Assembly (NCBI RefSeq): GCF_030149505.1 | Contig: NZ_JASBRN010000053.1 | Span: forward strand, 62,001 to 126,000 | Length of the DNA: 64,000 nt | Reading direction: 5' to 3' | DNA from: Nocardioides sp. | GTDB lineage: Bacteria; Actinomycetota; Actinomycetes; Propionibacteriales; Nocardioidaceae | Part shown: one piece after another, positions 42,602 through 50,920 of the stretch | How the letters are laid out: the number at the start of each line of letters is the position of its first letter | Position numbering within the stretch: position 1 is the stretch's first letter | The notes under the pieces: generated by a model | Told to the model about the DNA's origin: nothing | The model's database searches: none | The model's input: the letters and a program-made list of their open reading frames with translations, nothing else | Position numbers and translations under genes: made by a program

Positions 42602-43858
42602 GTGCGTCGCCTCCTCCCCTCCCTCGCGCTGGCCCTGACCCTCTCCCCGCTGGCACCCGTGACCCCGGCGGTCGCCGACACGTCCGCACCGGGTGCCCGC
42701 CGTGCGGCCGAGCATGCGGTTCAGCGTGCGGCCGCGAAGATCCAGACCGACCTGCGCGGCTGGTCCGGCGCGGACCTGGCCTCGGGCCGCACGGCCGGCA
42801 CCGAGCTGCGTCGGGGCCGGCTCTTCCTCGCCGACCCGGTCGGCACCCGCACGCTCGGCGGCACGACGTACGACGTCGGGCGCTGGGTCTCGAGGTGGGC
42901 CCGTCCCGGGTTCGGCTTCACCGAGCTCGTCGCGAGCTGGGAGGCCAAGACCCCGGGTGACTCGTGGGTCGAGGTCGAGGTGCGCGGGCAGGACGCGTCC
43001 GGGCGCCGCAGCTCGTGGGACAGCCTCGGGCGCTGGGCCTACGGCGACAAGCACCTGCGCCGCACGAGCGTCCCCGGCCAGGACGACGACCTCGCCCGCG
43101 TCGCGACCGACACCTGGCGCACCGCCTCCGCGGCCGGCCTGGACCGCTGGCGCGTGCGGGTCAGCCTCATGCGTCGTACCGGCGCCACCACCAAGGCCCC
43201 CAGCCTCGGCCACCTCTCGGCCACCACCTCGCGCCGCCCCGACACCCGCCCGCCGACCTCGAAGCCGGGCGTCGTCGCGCAGGCCGGCGGCGCGGTGCTC
43301 GACGTGCCGCGCTACAGCCAGATGGTCCACACCGGCCACTACCCGCAGTGGGGCGGGGGCGGCGAGGCCTGGTGCTCCCCGACGTCGCTGTCGATGGTGC
43401 TGGCCTTCCACGACGCCCTGCCCCCGGCCCGCGACTACGCCTGGGTCCCCGACGGCCACGGCGCGCCCTGGGTGGACCACGCCGCCCGGATGACCTTCGA
43501 CCACGGGTACGACGGCGCCGGCAACTGGTCGTTCAACGTCGCCTACGCCGCCCGCCTGGTCGGCCGGGCCGAGGTCTCCCGCCTCCCCGACCTGCGCGCC
43601 GTCGAGCGCCTGGTCGCCGACGGCCTCCCGGTCATCATCTCGATCGTCTTCGACGCCGGTGAGCTCAGCGGCGGCCCGCTCACCTCCTCCGACGGCCACC
43701 TGCTGGTCGTGGTCGGCTTCACCGCCGACGGCGACGTCGTGGTCAACGACCCCGCCGCCGACTCCCCCGCCGGCGTACGCCGCACCTACGACCGCGCCCA
43801 GCTCGAGCGGGCCTGGCTGGACGCCTCCACCGGCACCGCCTACGTCCTGCGCCCCTGA
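42602..43858 (+). CDS. secreted C39-like papain-fold peptidase
   Basis: A 418-residue exported protein with a Sec signal ([24 protein letters not shown]). Residues 70-215 are a beta-rich module ([19 protein letters not shown]). Residues 235-418 are a C39_2-type papain fold: LDVPRYSQM, the nucleophile in [17 protein letters not shown] (about residue 258), the His in [10 protein letters not shown] and the Asp/Asn in [10 protein letters not shown]. Usually such enzymes cleave peptides or act as peptidase-like wall proteins. GTG start. The tandem repeats upstream suggest dedicated regulation. Confidence 0.82.
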   Translation: MRRLLPSLALALTLSPLAPVTPAVADTSAPGARRAAEHAVQRAAAKIQTDLRGWSGADLASGRTAGTELRRGRLFLADPVGTRTLGGTTYDVGRWVSRWARPGFGFTELVASWEAKTPGDSWVEVEVRGQDASGRRSSWDSLGRWAYGDKHLRRTSVPGQDDDLARVATDTWRTASAAGLDRWRVRVSLMRRTGATTKAPSLGHLSATTSRRPDTRPPTSKPGVVAQAGGAVLDVPRYSQMVHTGHYPQWGGGGEAWCSPTSLSMVLAFHDALPPARDYAWVPDGHGAPWVDHAARMTFDHGYDGAGNWSFNVAYAARLVGRAEVSRLPDLRAVERLVADGLPVIISIVFDAGELSGGPLTSSDGHLLVVVGFTADGDVVVNDPAADSPAGVRRTYDRAQLERAWLDASTGTAYVLRP

Positions 43859-43908
43859 CCCGAGCCCGCCCCGCGTCCAGCCCCGACCACCAGCCACGGA
43901 GGCGGGGG

Positions 43909-44144
43909 TGCGCGGCCGCGGTCGGATGGCCCGGTGCGCGGGGCCGCCGCCGGCTCACCCGGCCTGCGGAGGCGCGGCCGGACGCAGACGCCCCCGGAGG
44001 AGCGTGGTTGGGTCTGGCGGGCTCCTCGTGAGGGACGAGCGAGGAGCCTGGTAGCGACGAAGGGGGCGTCTGCGGGAGGCGGTGCCTCCGCAGGCCCTCA
44101 GGAGGCCGCGGCACCGCGCGGCCCCACCCGACCGCGGTCGCGCA
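43909..44144. repeat. giant hairpin element, copy B
   Basis: A 236-bp imperfect palindrome filling the gap between convergent genes. The outer 17 bases pair with one wobble (43909-43925 with 44128-44144); the arms stay roughly 75-80% complementary to the CCCCC/GGGGG closing pair. The core at 43991-44066 has exactly the same 30-base left side and 19-base right side as copy A. Its tip hairpin is GGCTCCTCG/CGAGGAGCC around TGAGGGACGAG (44020-44048). Arm sequences are unrelated to copy A. No ORF with a ribosome site. Confidence 0.75.
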
Positions 44145-44173
44145 CACCCGACCGACCTACCGACGACCCACCC

Positions 44174-44914
44174 TCAGCAGCCGTAGCCCCCGTCGACGTC
44201 CAGCTTCTGGCCCGACACGAACCCGGCCCGGTCGGAGGCGAGGAAGCAGACCGCTTCGGCCACGTCGTCGGCGCTGCCGAAGCGCCCGAGCGGGATGTTG
44301 CGACGGGTGATCTCGAGGGCCTCGTCGGACAGCTCGCCGGAGCCGATGAGCCGGGCGGCCATCCCGTCGGTGAGCATGCCGGGACCGACGGCGTTGACCC
44401 GGACGCCGTACCTCCCCTCCTCGACCGCCAGCGCCCGCACCATCGCCTCGACGGCGGCCTTGGGCGCCGAGGAGAGCCCGTCGCGCTTGGGGAAGCGGGA
44501 GGTGGCGGCGGTGGTGACGGCGACGACGCAGCCGCGCGACTCGCGCAGGGCCGGGAGCGCGGCGCGCACCACGGTGAAGAAGCCGCCCGCGTCGTCGTGC
44601 AGCTGGGTGGCCATGTCGGCCGCGGAGACCCTCCCGAGGTGGACCATCGGCACGTGCGGGCCGGCGGCGTGCACGAGCGTGTGCAGGGCCCCGTGCTCGG
44701 CCAGCACCGCCGCGACGACCGCGTCGGCCTGCGCGGCCGCGTCGCCGGCCCCCAGGTCGAGCGGGTACGAGGCCACCCCCTCTGCCGGCGTACGACGGTG
44801 GGTGACGACGACCCGTGACCCGCGGGCTGCGAGCAGGGCCGCGACCCGCGCCCCGATGCCCCCGTTGCCGCCCACGACCAGGGCTGCCCCGGGGCGGCCC
44901 GCGAAGTCCTGCAT
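44174..44914 (-). CDS. SDR-fold protein lacking the catalytic tyrosine
   Basis: A 246-residue SDR-fold protein. The cofactor loop is GGNGGIG (residues 15-21); HAAG replaces NNAG, and a TTAATS segment covers the catalytic Ser region. The expected YxxxK reads SSAPK, so the Tyr is replaced by Ser while Lys remains. The C-terminus (GPGMLTDGMAARL, SGQKLDVDGGYGC) is normal. It is either an SDR with a different proton relay or a non-catalytic cofactor-binding protein. Its ATG overlaps the molybdo-enzyme stop (TGATG), so the two are coupled. Confidence 0.8.
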   Translation of the reverse strand: MQDFAGRPGAALVVGGNGGIGARVAALLAARGSRVVVTHRRTPAEGVASYPLDLGAGDAAAQADAVVAAVLAEHGALHTLVHAAGPHVPMVHLGRVSAADMATQLHDDAGGFFTVVRAALPALRESRGCVVAVTTAATSRFPKRDGLSSAPKAAVEAMVRALAVEEGRYGVRVNAVGPGMLTDGMAARLIGSGELSDEALEITRRNIPLGRFGSADDVAEAVCFLASDRAGFVSGQKLDVDGGYGC

Positions 44915-46503
44915 CAGGAGTCCTGCGCGCTGAAGTCGACCACGTGGTGGCCGGTCGCCCCGTCGGGCAGCACGTCCCGCTCGACGGGGGTCTGCACGAC
45001 CCCGTCCCCGTCGGTGGCGCGCACGCGCAGCAGGTGGTCGCCCGGGCCGACCTCGATCGAGCCGCCCCACTGCACCCACGTGTCGTCGCTGGGGACCCGT
45101 CCGAGCTCCATCGGCTGCCAGGGGCCGCCGTCCAGGGAGACCTCGACGGCGGAGATGCCGGTGTGCTGGTGCCAGGCGACGCCGCCGACCTGCACGGTGC
45201 CGCTGGGGACGCTCGACCCCGAGCGGGGCACGTCGATCCGGGAGGCGGTCTTGATCGGGCCGAGCTCGCCCCAGCCGCGCTGGGTCCAGTAGGCGTCGAC
45301 GTCGGCGAACCGCGTCACCTCCATGTCCACGACCCACTTCGTCGCCGAGACGTAGCCGTAGAGCCCGGGCACGACCATCCGCACCGGGAAGCCGTGGTCG
45401 ATGGGCAGCGGCTCGCCGTTCATCGCGACGGCCAGGAGGGCGTCGCGCCCGTCGGTGAGGGCCGCGAGCGGGGTGGCGCAGTTCCACCCGTCCTCGGAGG
45501 TCTGCAGCACCGCGTCGGCGCCGGGCAGCACCCCGGCCTGCTCGAGCAGGCCGTCGATCCGCACCCCGCTCCACCAGGCGTTGCCCACCAGCGGCCCGCC
45601 GATCGGGTTGCTCACGCAGCACAGCGTCACCCAGGCGTCGCTCAGCTCCTCGTCGAGCAGGTCCTGGTAGGTCACGACGACCTCGCGCTCGACCATCCCG
45701 TGGATGCGCAGCGACCAGTCCTCGGGTGCGATCGCGGGGGTCACGATGGCGGTGTCGATCCGGTAGAACTCCTCGTTGGGCGTCTGCCACGGCGAGATCC
45801 CCTCGACCTCGAGCCGCGACCCGGCGGGCACGCGCGGCGCCCGGACGTCGAGGCGCAGCAGCCGCCGGGTCTCCTCGACCTTGCGACGCCCGCTGCCGAG
45901 CAGCCGTCCGCTGACCCCGACGATGGCCGCGACCCCGCCGATCGCGGCGACCCTGATGAGGAACTCCCGCCGTCCCTTGACGTACGCCGGAACCGACCCG
46001 GCCCCCGGTAGCGGCCGCCCCGAGCCGGCTCCGGCGGGGGTCGCCCCGGCGTCGACGCGACGCAGGGGCTCGGTCAGCAGCGAGAGCGCGACGAGCCAGG
46101 TGACGTAGCCGATCGCCACGGGCAGCAGGTCGACGGTGGCCCAGCCCGCCGAGGAGACGACCGCGACCGCCGCGAGGACCGCGAGGAGCGAGTAGACCAG
46201 CACCGGCACCCACCAGCGGCGCCTGGCCCAGCGGCCGACGAAGAAGAACAGCGCGACCGAGAGCACCGTCATGACGCCGAGCAGGAGGGACTTGTTGTAG
46301 GCGCCGAAGAACTTCAGCGCGAACTGCACCACCGGTCCCGGGGTCGTGCGCACCACGAGCTCGGCGATCGCCACGAACGGCGCCTCGCGGATGGTGAGCA
46401 CCATGGCCGCGGCGTAGCTCGCGACCACGCCGGCTGCGCCCGCGAGGAGACCGGCCAGCGGCCACGCGAGGGCTCGACGGTCGAGGGAGGGACGCTCGGG
46501 CAC
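44914..46503 (-). CDS. membrane-anchored sulfite oxidase-family molybdopterin enzyme
   Basis: A 529-residue protein. About four N-terminal helices (LAGLLAGAAGVVASYAAAMVL, LLLGVMTVLSVALFFFVG, VPVLVYSLLAVLAAVAVVSSAGW, LLPVAIGYVTWLVALSLL) are followed by RREFLIRVAAIGGVAAIVG. The soluble part is an oxidoreductase molybdopterin-binding domain: LCCVSNPIGG with the Mo-ligand Cys (about residue 295), then FPVRMVVPGLYGYVSATKWV and a Mo-Co dimerisation-type beta domain (GVAWHQHTGISAVEVSLDGG). Probably oriented with the active domain outside. It oxidises or reduces an unknown substrate; the sulfite oxidase family includes YedY-like methionine sulfoxide reductases. GTG start. Confidence 0.87.
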   Translation of the reverse strand: MPERPSLDRRALAWPLAGLLAGAAGVVASYAAAMVLTIREAPFVAIAELVVRTTPGPVVQFALKFFGAYNKSLLLGVMTVLSVALFFFVGRWARRRWWVPVLVYSLLAVLAAVAVVSSAGWATVDLLPVAIGYVTWLVALSLLTEPLRRVDAGATPAGAGSGRPLPGAGSVPAYVKGRREFLIRVAAIGGVAAIVGVSGRLLGSGRRKVEETRRLLRLDVRAPRVPAGSRLEVEGISPWQTPNEEFYRIDTAIVTPAIAPEDWSLRIHGMVEREVVVTYQDLLDEELSDAWVTLCCVSNPIGGPLVGNAWWSGVRIDGLLEQAGVLPGADAVLQTSEDGWNCATPLAALTDGRDALLAVAMNGEPLPIDHGFPVRMVVPGLYGYVSATKWVVDMEVTRFADVDAYWTQRGWGELGPIKTASRIDVPRSGSSVPSGTVQVGGVAWHQHTGISAVEVSLDGGPWQPMELGRVPSDDTWVQWGGSIEVGPGDHLLRVRATDGDGVVQTPVERDVLPDGATGHHVVDFSAQDS

Positions 46504-46641
46504 GGACCCATCATGTCCCAGGCACGGGTGCCGGACGGGAGCGCGGCGGTGACGGTCCGGTGACGGACGACCCTGGCGCTGGTCGCGGTGCGGGCGCCGC
46601 GAGCCACGACACCCCGCCGCACCCAGGTACCTGCGACACGC

Positions 46642-46661
46642 GTCCCGGAAAAACCCGGGAC
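46642..46661. terminator. short hairpin upstream of ispF
   Basis: GTCCCGG-AAAAAC-CCGGGAC, 39 bases before the ispF start. A 7-bp stem. It could be an attenuator-like or terminator hairpin; there is no T-run. Confidence 0.35.
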
Positions 46662-46699
46662 GGCCCCGCCCGGGGCCCCGCGGCCGTTAGCCTCCGAGG

Positions 46700-47182
46700 G
46701 TGACGACCCGTCTCCCCCGCGTGGGCACCGGCACCGACGTGCACCGGCTCGCCCCCGGCGTACCCCTCCACCTCGCCGGCCTCTCCTGGCCCGACGAGGA
46801 CCACGGCCTCGAGGGCCACTCCGACGCCGACGTGGCCGCGCACGCCGCGTGCGACGCGCTGCTCTCGGCCGCGGGCCTGGGCGACCTGGGGTCCAACTTC
46901 GGCACGAGCGAGCCGGAGTGGGCCGGCGCCGCGGGCACCGCCCTGCTGGCGGAGACCGCCCGCCGGGTGCGGGCCGCGGGCTTCGAGATCGGCAACGTCG
47001 CGGTCCAGGTGATCGGCAACCGGCCGCGACTGGGTCCGCGCCGCGCCGAGGCCGAGGCCGCCCTGTCGGGCGCGGTCGGCGCGCCGGTGAGCGTCTCGGC
47101 GACGACCACCGACGGGCTGGGGCTGACCGGCCGCGGCGAGGGGGTCGCCGCGATCGCGACCGCGCTGGTGGTGCCGGCATGA
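46700..47182 (+). CDS. ispF: 2-C-methyl-D-erythritol 2,4-cyclodiphosphate synthase
   Basis: A 160-residue IspF of normal length, fifth enzyme of the MEP isoprenoid pathway. It cyclises CDP-methylerythritol phosphate with release of CMP. Zinc and substrate motifs: [14 protein letters not shown] (Asp/His), [27 protein letters not shown], and the C-terminal [17 protein letters not shown] for CMP binding. GTG start. It overlaps the following hydrolase gene by four bases (ATGA). In many relatives ispD precedes ispF directly; here ispD is 1.5 kb downstream on the same strand, with the hydrolase and nirD between. Confidence 0.95.
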   Translation: MTTRLPRVGTGTDVHRLAPGVPLHLAGLSWPDEDHGLEGHSDADVAAHAACDALLSAAGLGDLGSNFGTSEPEWAGAAGTALLAETARRVRAAGFEIGNVAVQVIGNRPRLGPRRAEAEAALSGAVGAPVSVSATTTDGLGLTGRGEGVAAIATALVVPA

Positions 47183-48105
47183 GGACGCACGCCCTGCACG
47201 TCGACGACGGCGCCCGGCTGCACGTGACGGTCTACGGCCGCGAGGACGCCGAGCTCACCCTGCTGCTCGCGCACTGCTGGACCGCCGACGAGCAGGACTG
47301 GCACTACCAGGTGCGGCACCTGCTGGCGACGTACGGACCCGACCTGCGCCTGGTCACCTGGGACGCCCGCGGCCACGGCCGCTCCGACGTCGCCTCCGAG
47401 CGGGACTGCACCGTGCCGCGCCTGGCCCGCGACCTGGGCCAGGTCGTCGACACGTTCGCCACCGAGGGCCCGCTGGTGCTGGCCGGGCACTCGATCGGCG
47501 GCATGACGATCATGGCGCTGCCCGAGGTGCGCCCCGACGTGGTCGAGCGGGTCGCCGGACTGGTGCTCGTCGCGACGTCCTCCGGCGGCCTGGACACCGT
47601 GACCCTGGGCTTCCCCGAGATGGGGCCGCTGCTGCGCCGCCAGCTGCCGCGGGTGCTGGCGACCCGGGCCCGGCTGCTCACCCGCTCCGAGCGCCGCCGC
47701 ACTCCCTCGATCGAGCGCTGGGTGGTCAACCAGATCCTCATGGGCACCCCGCTGCGGCTGCGCGACGCCGGCCTGGTCGTCGACCAGCTCGTGAGCTGCG
47801 CGCCCGCGACGATGTCGGGCTTCTACCGCGACCTCATGGGCCACGAGCGCACCGATGACCTCAAGGCGTACGCCGGTGTCCCCACCACCGTCATGGTCGG
47901 CAGCGCCGACGTGCTCACCCCACCCGTCCACGCCCGCCGGCTCGCGTCCGCGATCGACGGGGCCCGACTGCTCGTGCTCCCGGGTGCCGGCCACTACCTC
48001 CCGCTCGAGCGGGACGAGGCCGTCTCCGCCGAGCTGGTCTCAGCCGTCGAGCGGGCCCGCGCCGGGGTGCGGTCAGCGCCGGTCGCCCTCGCGCAGCGGG
48101 GATAG
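47179..48105 (+). CDS. alpha/beta hydrolase
   Basis: A 308-residue alpha/beta-fold hydrolase. The nucleophile elbow is GHSIGG (about residue 107); the acid Asp is in [11 protein letters not shown] and the base His in [10 protein letters not shown]. The oxyanion region is [13 protein letters not shown] (HG replaced by HC). No signal peptide. ATG overlaps the ispF stop, so it is cotranscribed with an isoprenoid gene; whether it serves that pathway is unknown. Its own stop codon lies within the left arm of the hairpin at 48096-48166. Confidence 0.88.
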   Translation: MRTHALHVDDGARLHVTVYGREDAELTLLLAHCWTADEQDWHYQVRHLLATYGPDLRLVTWDARGHGRSDVASERDCTVPRLARDLGQVVDTFATEGPLVLAGHSIGGMTIMALPEVRPDVVERVAGLVLVATSSGGLDTVTLGFPEMGPLLRRQLPRVLATRARLLTRSERRRTPSIERWVVNQILMGTPLRLRDAGLVVDQLVSCAPATMSGFYRDLMGHERTDDLKAYAGVPTTVMVGSADVLTPPVHARRLASAIDGARLLVLPGAGHYLPLERDEAVSAELVSAVERARAGVRSAPVALAQRG

Positions 48106-48166
48106 TCCGCACGCCCAGGCAGGTTCGCAGCACGCGACACCTGCGTGCGCGTGCGGACTACCCCGC
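48096..48166. terminator. long hairpin between convergent genes (GGGATAGTCCG family)
   Basis: GCGGGGATAGTCCGCACGC (48096-48114) pairs with GCGTGCGGACTACCCCGC (48149-48166), one bulged A. Within it GCAGGT-TCGC pairs with GCGA-ACCTGC. The left arm contains the hydrolase stop. Ends resemble the inverted repeat at 57560-57625. Confidence 0.7.
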
Positions 48167-48175
48167 TCCGCCAGC

Positions 48176-48523
48176 TCAGGCCGCGCCCTTGCGGTGCCCG
48201 ACCAGCACCACCCCGTCCACCACCTTGACGTCGTACGCCGGCACCGAGACGTGCTCGTCGTCCAGGCACCGGCCCGTGCGGAGGTCGAAGCCGTGCCGGT
48301 GGCTGGGCGGCGCCACGAAGGGCACGTCCTCGCGGCGGCCCACGATGCCCCGGGCGAGCATCGAGGCCTTGGCGAACGGGTCGTGGTTGCCGAGCGCGTA
48401 GACCGAGCCGTCCTCGAGCCGGAACAGCGCCACCGCCTGCCCGTGCACCAGCGCCGTGGCACCCCGCTCGACCTGCAGCTGCTCGACGCGGCAGACCGGG
48501 TGCCAGTCCTCCCGAACGGTCAT
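48176..48523 (-). CDS. nirD: NirD-like nitrite reductase small subunit (Rieske fold)
   Basis: A 115-residue Rieske-type fold protein of the NirD family. Segments: WHPVCRVEQL, ALFRLEDGSVYALGNHDPFAKASMLARGIVG and PSHRHGFDLRTGRCLD. As in other NirD proteins the Cys/His pairs that bind the 2Fe-2S cluster in true Rieske domains are missing (GNHD replaces CxH), so it probably has no cluster. NirD supports the NirB large subunit in NADH-dependent nitrite reduction; no nirB is in this window. A strong AGGAGG precedes the ATG. Confidence 0.88.
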   Translation of the reverse strand: MTVREDWHPVCRVEQLQVERGATALVHGQAVALFRLEDGSVYALGNHDPFAKASMLARGIVGRREDVPFVAPPSHRHGFDLRTGRCLDDEHVSVPAYDVKVVDGVVLVGHRKGAA

Positions 48524-48727
48524 GGCTCCCTCCTTCGGCCACCGAACCTAGGAGCGCCGGCGTACCACCCGGGTTTCGCCGTGTAACGGCCGTGAAAACT
48601 CCGCCGCTCGTCCTCCCGACGGGATCCCCCTGCGGTCACTCCCGCGAGCAGCGCCGGGGACGGGCGCGCATCGGGACCACCCCCGGGACGGCCGCGGGAC
48701 CGCGCCCCGGTCGGTAGCCTGCCGCGC

Positions 48728-49459
48728 GTGAGCACCGAGACCCCCGAGGAGGCACCTCGCCCTGGTGGCGTCACGGTGGTCGTGCTCGGCGCCGGGTCGG
48801 GGACTCGGGTCGGGGCGGACCGCAACAAGGTGCTGCTCCCCCTGCGCGACCGCCCGCTGCTGGCGTGGTCGGTGCTCCACGCCCTCGCCGCCCGCGGTGT
48901 CGACCGTGTCGTGGTGGTCACCGCCCCCGGCGAGCGGGACGAGGTGGCCGGGGCCCTGGCACCGCACCTGCCGGTCGACGGCCCAGCGGCGGAGGTGGAG
49001 GTGGCCCTGGTCGACGGCGGCCCCACCCGGCACGCGTCGGAGTGGAACGCCCTGCGAGCCGTCGCGCACCACGTGGAGGGCGGCCGCACCGAGGTGGTGG
49101 TGGTCCACGACGGCGCCCGCCCGCTCGCGAGCCCGGCCCTCTTCGACGCGGTCGTGACCGCCGCGCACGAGCACGGCGGTGCGCTCCCGGCCACCCCCGC
49201 GACCGCACTGGTGACCGGGACCCTCCGCCCCGCTGCCGGCCCGCTCGTCGGCGTGCAGACCCCGCAGGCCTTCCGCGCCGCGCCGCTGCTCGACGCCTAC
49301 CGGGCCGCCGGGCGGGACGGCTTCGAGGGCACCGACACGGCTGCGACCTTCGAGCGGTACGCCGGGCTGCCGGTGCGTGCGGTCCGGTCCACCGCCGCCA
49401 ACCTCAAGGTCACCTGGCCCGAGGACCTCGCCCTGGCCGAGACGCTGCTCGGGGGCTGA
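48728..49459 (+). CDS. ispD: 2-C-methyl-D-erythritol 4-phosphate cytidylyltransferase
   Basis: A 243-residue IspD, third enzyme of the MEP pathway, transferring CMP from CTP to methylerythritol 4-phosphate. The nucleotide loop is [21 protein letters not shown] (GAGxGxR and Lys). [17 protein letters not shown] holds the catalytic Asp/Arg, and VQTPQAFRA and [11 protein letters not shown] complete the active site. GTG start. Downstream and convergent is a shorter IspD-like gene missing the nucleotide loop. Together with ispF and carD this reflects the mycobacterial carD-ispD-ispF-cysS order with rearrangement. Confidence 0.94.
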   Translation: MSTETPEEAPRPGGVTVVVLGAGSGTRVGADRNKVLLPLRDRPLLAWSVLHALAARGVDRVVVVTAPGERDEVAGALAPHLPVDGPAAEVEVALVDGGPTRHASEWNALRAVAHHVEGGRTEVVVVHDGARPLASPALFDAVVTAAHEHGGALPATPATALVTGTLRPAAGPLVGVQTPQAFRAAPLLDAYRAAGRDGFEGTDTAATFERYAGLPVRAVRSTAANLKVTWPEDLALAETLLGG

Positions 49460-49463
49460 ACCG

Positions 49464-49490
49464 CGGCGTGCGACCGAACGGTCCGCGCCG
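49464..49490. terminator. weak hairpin between ispD and the IspD-like gene
   Basis: CGGCG..CGACCG-AA-CGGTC..CGCCG in the 40-base gap between convergent stops; 5-bp inner and outer stems separated by mismatches. A candidate bidirectional terminator. Confidence 0.35.
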
Positions 49491-49499
49491 TCGCCGGCA

Positions 49500-50069
49500 T
49501 CAGTGCGCGGTGAACGCCTCGAGCAGCCGCACGTCGGACTCGTCGGCCACCCGGCGCCCCTCGGGCGGGGCGGTGGCGGCCACGACGGGGAACCGCTCGG
49601 CGAGCACGCCGACGAGGGTCGCGAAGTCGGTGGACGGCAGACCGTCGAGGGCAGCCACGACCGCGGCGGGCAGCACCACCGGCGAGGTCACCTGCAGGAC
49701 GGTGTCGCGGTCGACCCCCTCCCCGACGTACCCCTGCGGGTCGAGGCCCTTGAGCGTGTCGGTGACGGGTCGGGTGCCGACGACGACCGCCTGCTCGGCC
49801 TCGCAGCGCTCCAGGCAGGCGACGAGGAAGTCGGCGGGGGTCATGGGGCAGAGGGGGTCGTGCAGGACCAGCGGCTCCCCGGCCTCGACCAGCGCCTCCC
49901 AGGCGGTGCCGAGGTCGACCTGGGTCAGGCCGGCCTCCCCCAGCGCCCACGCCGCGCACGCGACGAGCGCCTCGCCGTGCAGCAGCGCGAACGGCAGCGA
50001 GCCACGGTCGGCCTCGACCAGGAGGCCGAGCGCCTCGCGCTCCTCGGAGTACTCACCCACGAGACGCAC
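49500..50069 (-). CDS. IspD-like protein lacking the nucleotide-binding loop
   Basis: A 189-residue protein similar to the C-terminal two-thirds of IspD: VLHDPLCPMTPADFL corresponds to the VHDGARPL strand, VVVGTRPVTDTLKGLDPQGYVGEGVDRDTVLQVTSP to the dimer arm, and LPSTDFATLVGVLAERFPVVA to the GTD-DA helix. The first 60 residues are present but have no GAGxGxR loop or CTP Lys, and the catalytic Asp-Gly-Ala-Arg is changed to DPLC. Probably a degenerate or repurposed paralogue of the convergent ispD. The GTG at 50069 is the best start, because upstream is the carD terminator. It may be cotranscribed with carD through terminator leak. Confidence 0.65.
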   Translation of the reverse strand: MRLVGEYSEEREALGLLVEADRGSLPFALLHGEALVACAAWALGEAGLTQVDLGTAWEALVEAGEPLVLHDPLCPMTPADFLVACLERCEAEQAVVVGTRPVTDTLKGLDPQGYVGEGVDRDTVLQVTSPVVLPAAVVAALDGLPSTDFATLVGVLAERFPVVAATAPPEGRRVADESDVRLLEAFTAH

Positions 50070-50095
50070 GCTAGCCCCTGTCTCGCCCGGAGAAG

Positions 50096-50130
50096 GACGA
50101 AGCCCCCGGGACCGTCCCGGGGGCTTCGTC
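50096..50130 (-). terminator. strong terminator after carD
   Basis: GACGAAGCCCCCGGGA pairs perfectly (16 bp) with TCCCGGGGGCTTCGTC around a 3-base loop, 37 bases past the carD stop. It would end carD transcription before the IspD-like gene. Confidence 0.8.
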
Positions 50131-50166
50131 GTGCTGCTGTGGAGGCGTTGCCTCAGCCTCGAGGGC

Positions 50167-50652
50167 TCAGGAGGCGAGCACCTCGTCGAGGATGGCCTCG
50201 GCCTTGTCCTCGTTGGTGTGCTCGGCCAGGGCCAGCTCGGAGACGAGGATCTGGCGGGCCTTCGCCAGCATCCGCTTCTCGCCGGCCGACAGGCCGCGGT
50301 CACGCTCGCGGCGCCAGAGGTCGCGGACGACCTCGGAGACCTTCATGACGTCGCCGCTGTGCAGCTTCTCCAGGTTGGCCTTGTAACGGCGCGACCAGTT
50401 GGTCGGCTCCTCGACGTGCTCGGCACGCAGGACGTCGAACACGCGGTCGAGGCCCTCCTTGTCGACGACGTCGCGGACCCCGACGAGGTCCAGGTTGCAG
50501 GCCGGCACGCGAACCACCAGGTCCTGCTGTGCGACGATCCTCAGCACGAGGTACTGCCGGTCCTCCCCCTTGATCTTCCGCATCTCGATGTCCTCGATGA
50601 TGGCGGCCCCGTGATTGGGGTAGACGACCGTTTCGCCGACGGTGAAAGTCAT
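50167..50652 (-). CDS. carD: CarD-family RNA polymerase-binding transcription factor
   Basis: A 161-residue CarD. The N-terminal RNA-polymerase-interacting Tudor-like domain is [23 protein letters not shown]..; the C-terminal helical DNA-binding domain includes [17 protein letters not shown] with the conserved Trp that wedges into the upstream edge of the bubble. It stabilises open complexes at rRNA and housekeeping promoters and is essential in mycobacteria. The ATG has GGAAGGGGAA upstream. Monocistronic by its own promoter and strong terminator. Confidence 0.95.
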   Translation of the reverse strand: MTFTVGETVVYPNHGAAIIEDIEMRKIKGEDRQYLVLRIVAQQDLVVRVPACNLDLVGVRDVVDKEGLDRVFDVLRAEHVEEPTNWSRRYKANLEKLHSGDVMKVSEVVRDLWRRERDRGLSAGEKRMLAKARQILVSELALAEHTNEDKAEAILDEVLAS

Positions 50653-50679
50653 ATGTGAAGTTCCCCTTCCTAGGCGACC

Positions 50680-50685
50680 ATCTTA
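50680..50685 (-). promoter_or_regulatory. probable carD -10 element
   Basis: TAAGAT on the minus strand (TANNNT type), 28-33 bases upstream of the carD ATG. The surroundings are GC-rich, making it stand out. No convincing -35 hexamer, which is common for actinobacterial promoters. Confidence 0.45.
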
Positions 50686-50920
50686 ACACGGGTTCTCGGC
50701 GTGTCGGCGCGCGTTTGTGCAGGTCAGAGCGCTAGGGAGGGCTTGACAGGACCGCGGTCCGCATGCTGGCGACCGCCCTCGACGACGTACGACGGCCGGT
50801 CCGCGATCCCCCGGGCCGGACGATCTCCCGGGCCAGTCGGGCGCCTGCGCGGGCGCCCGGGTCCCCGATGTCCTGCGGAAACACCCGGACGGCGCTCGTG
50901 ATCGCGACATACTGCGGGGC

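Noticed and set aside
50743-50748. TTGACA -35 box for the UbiA gene
   Set aside because: No acceptable -10 at 16-18 bases and it lies over 170 bases from the start codon.
50653-50920. Small genes between carD and the UbiA gene
   Set aside because: Short frames here lack ribosome sites and plausible composition; only the carD -10 and a GGACCGCGGTCC palindrome were noted.
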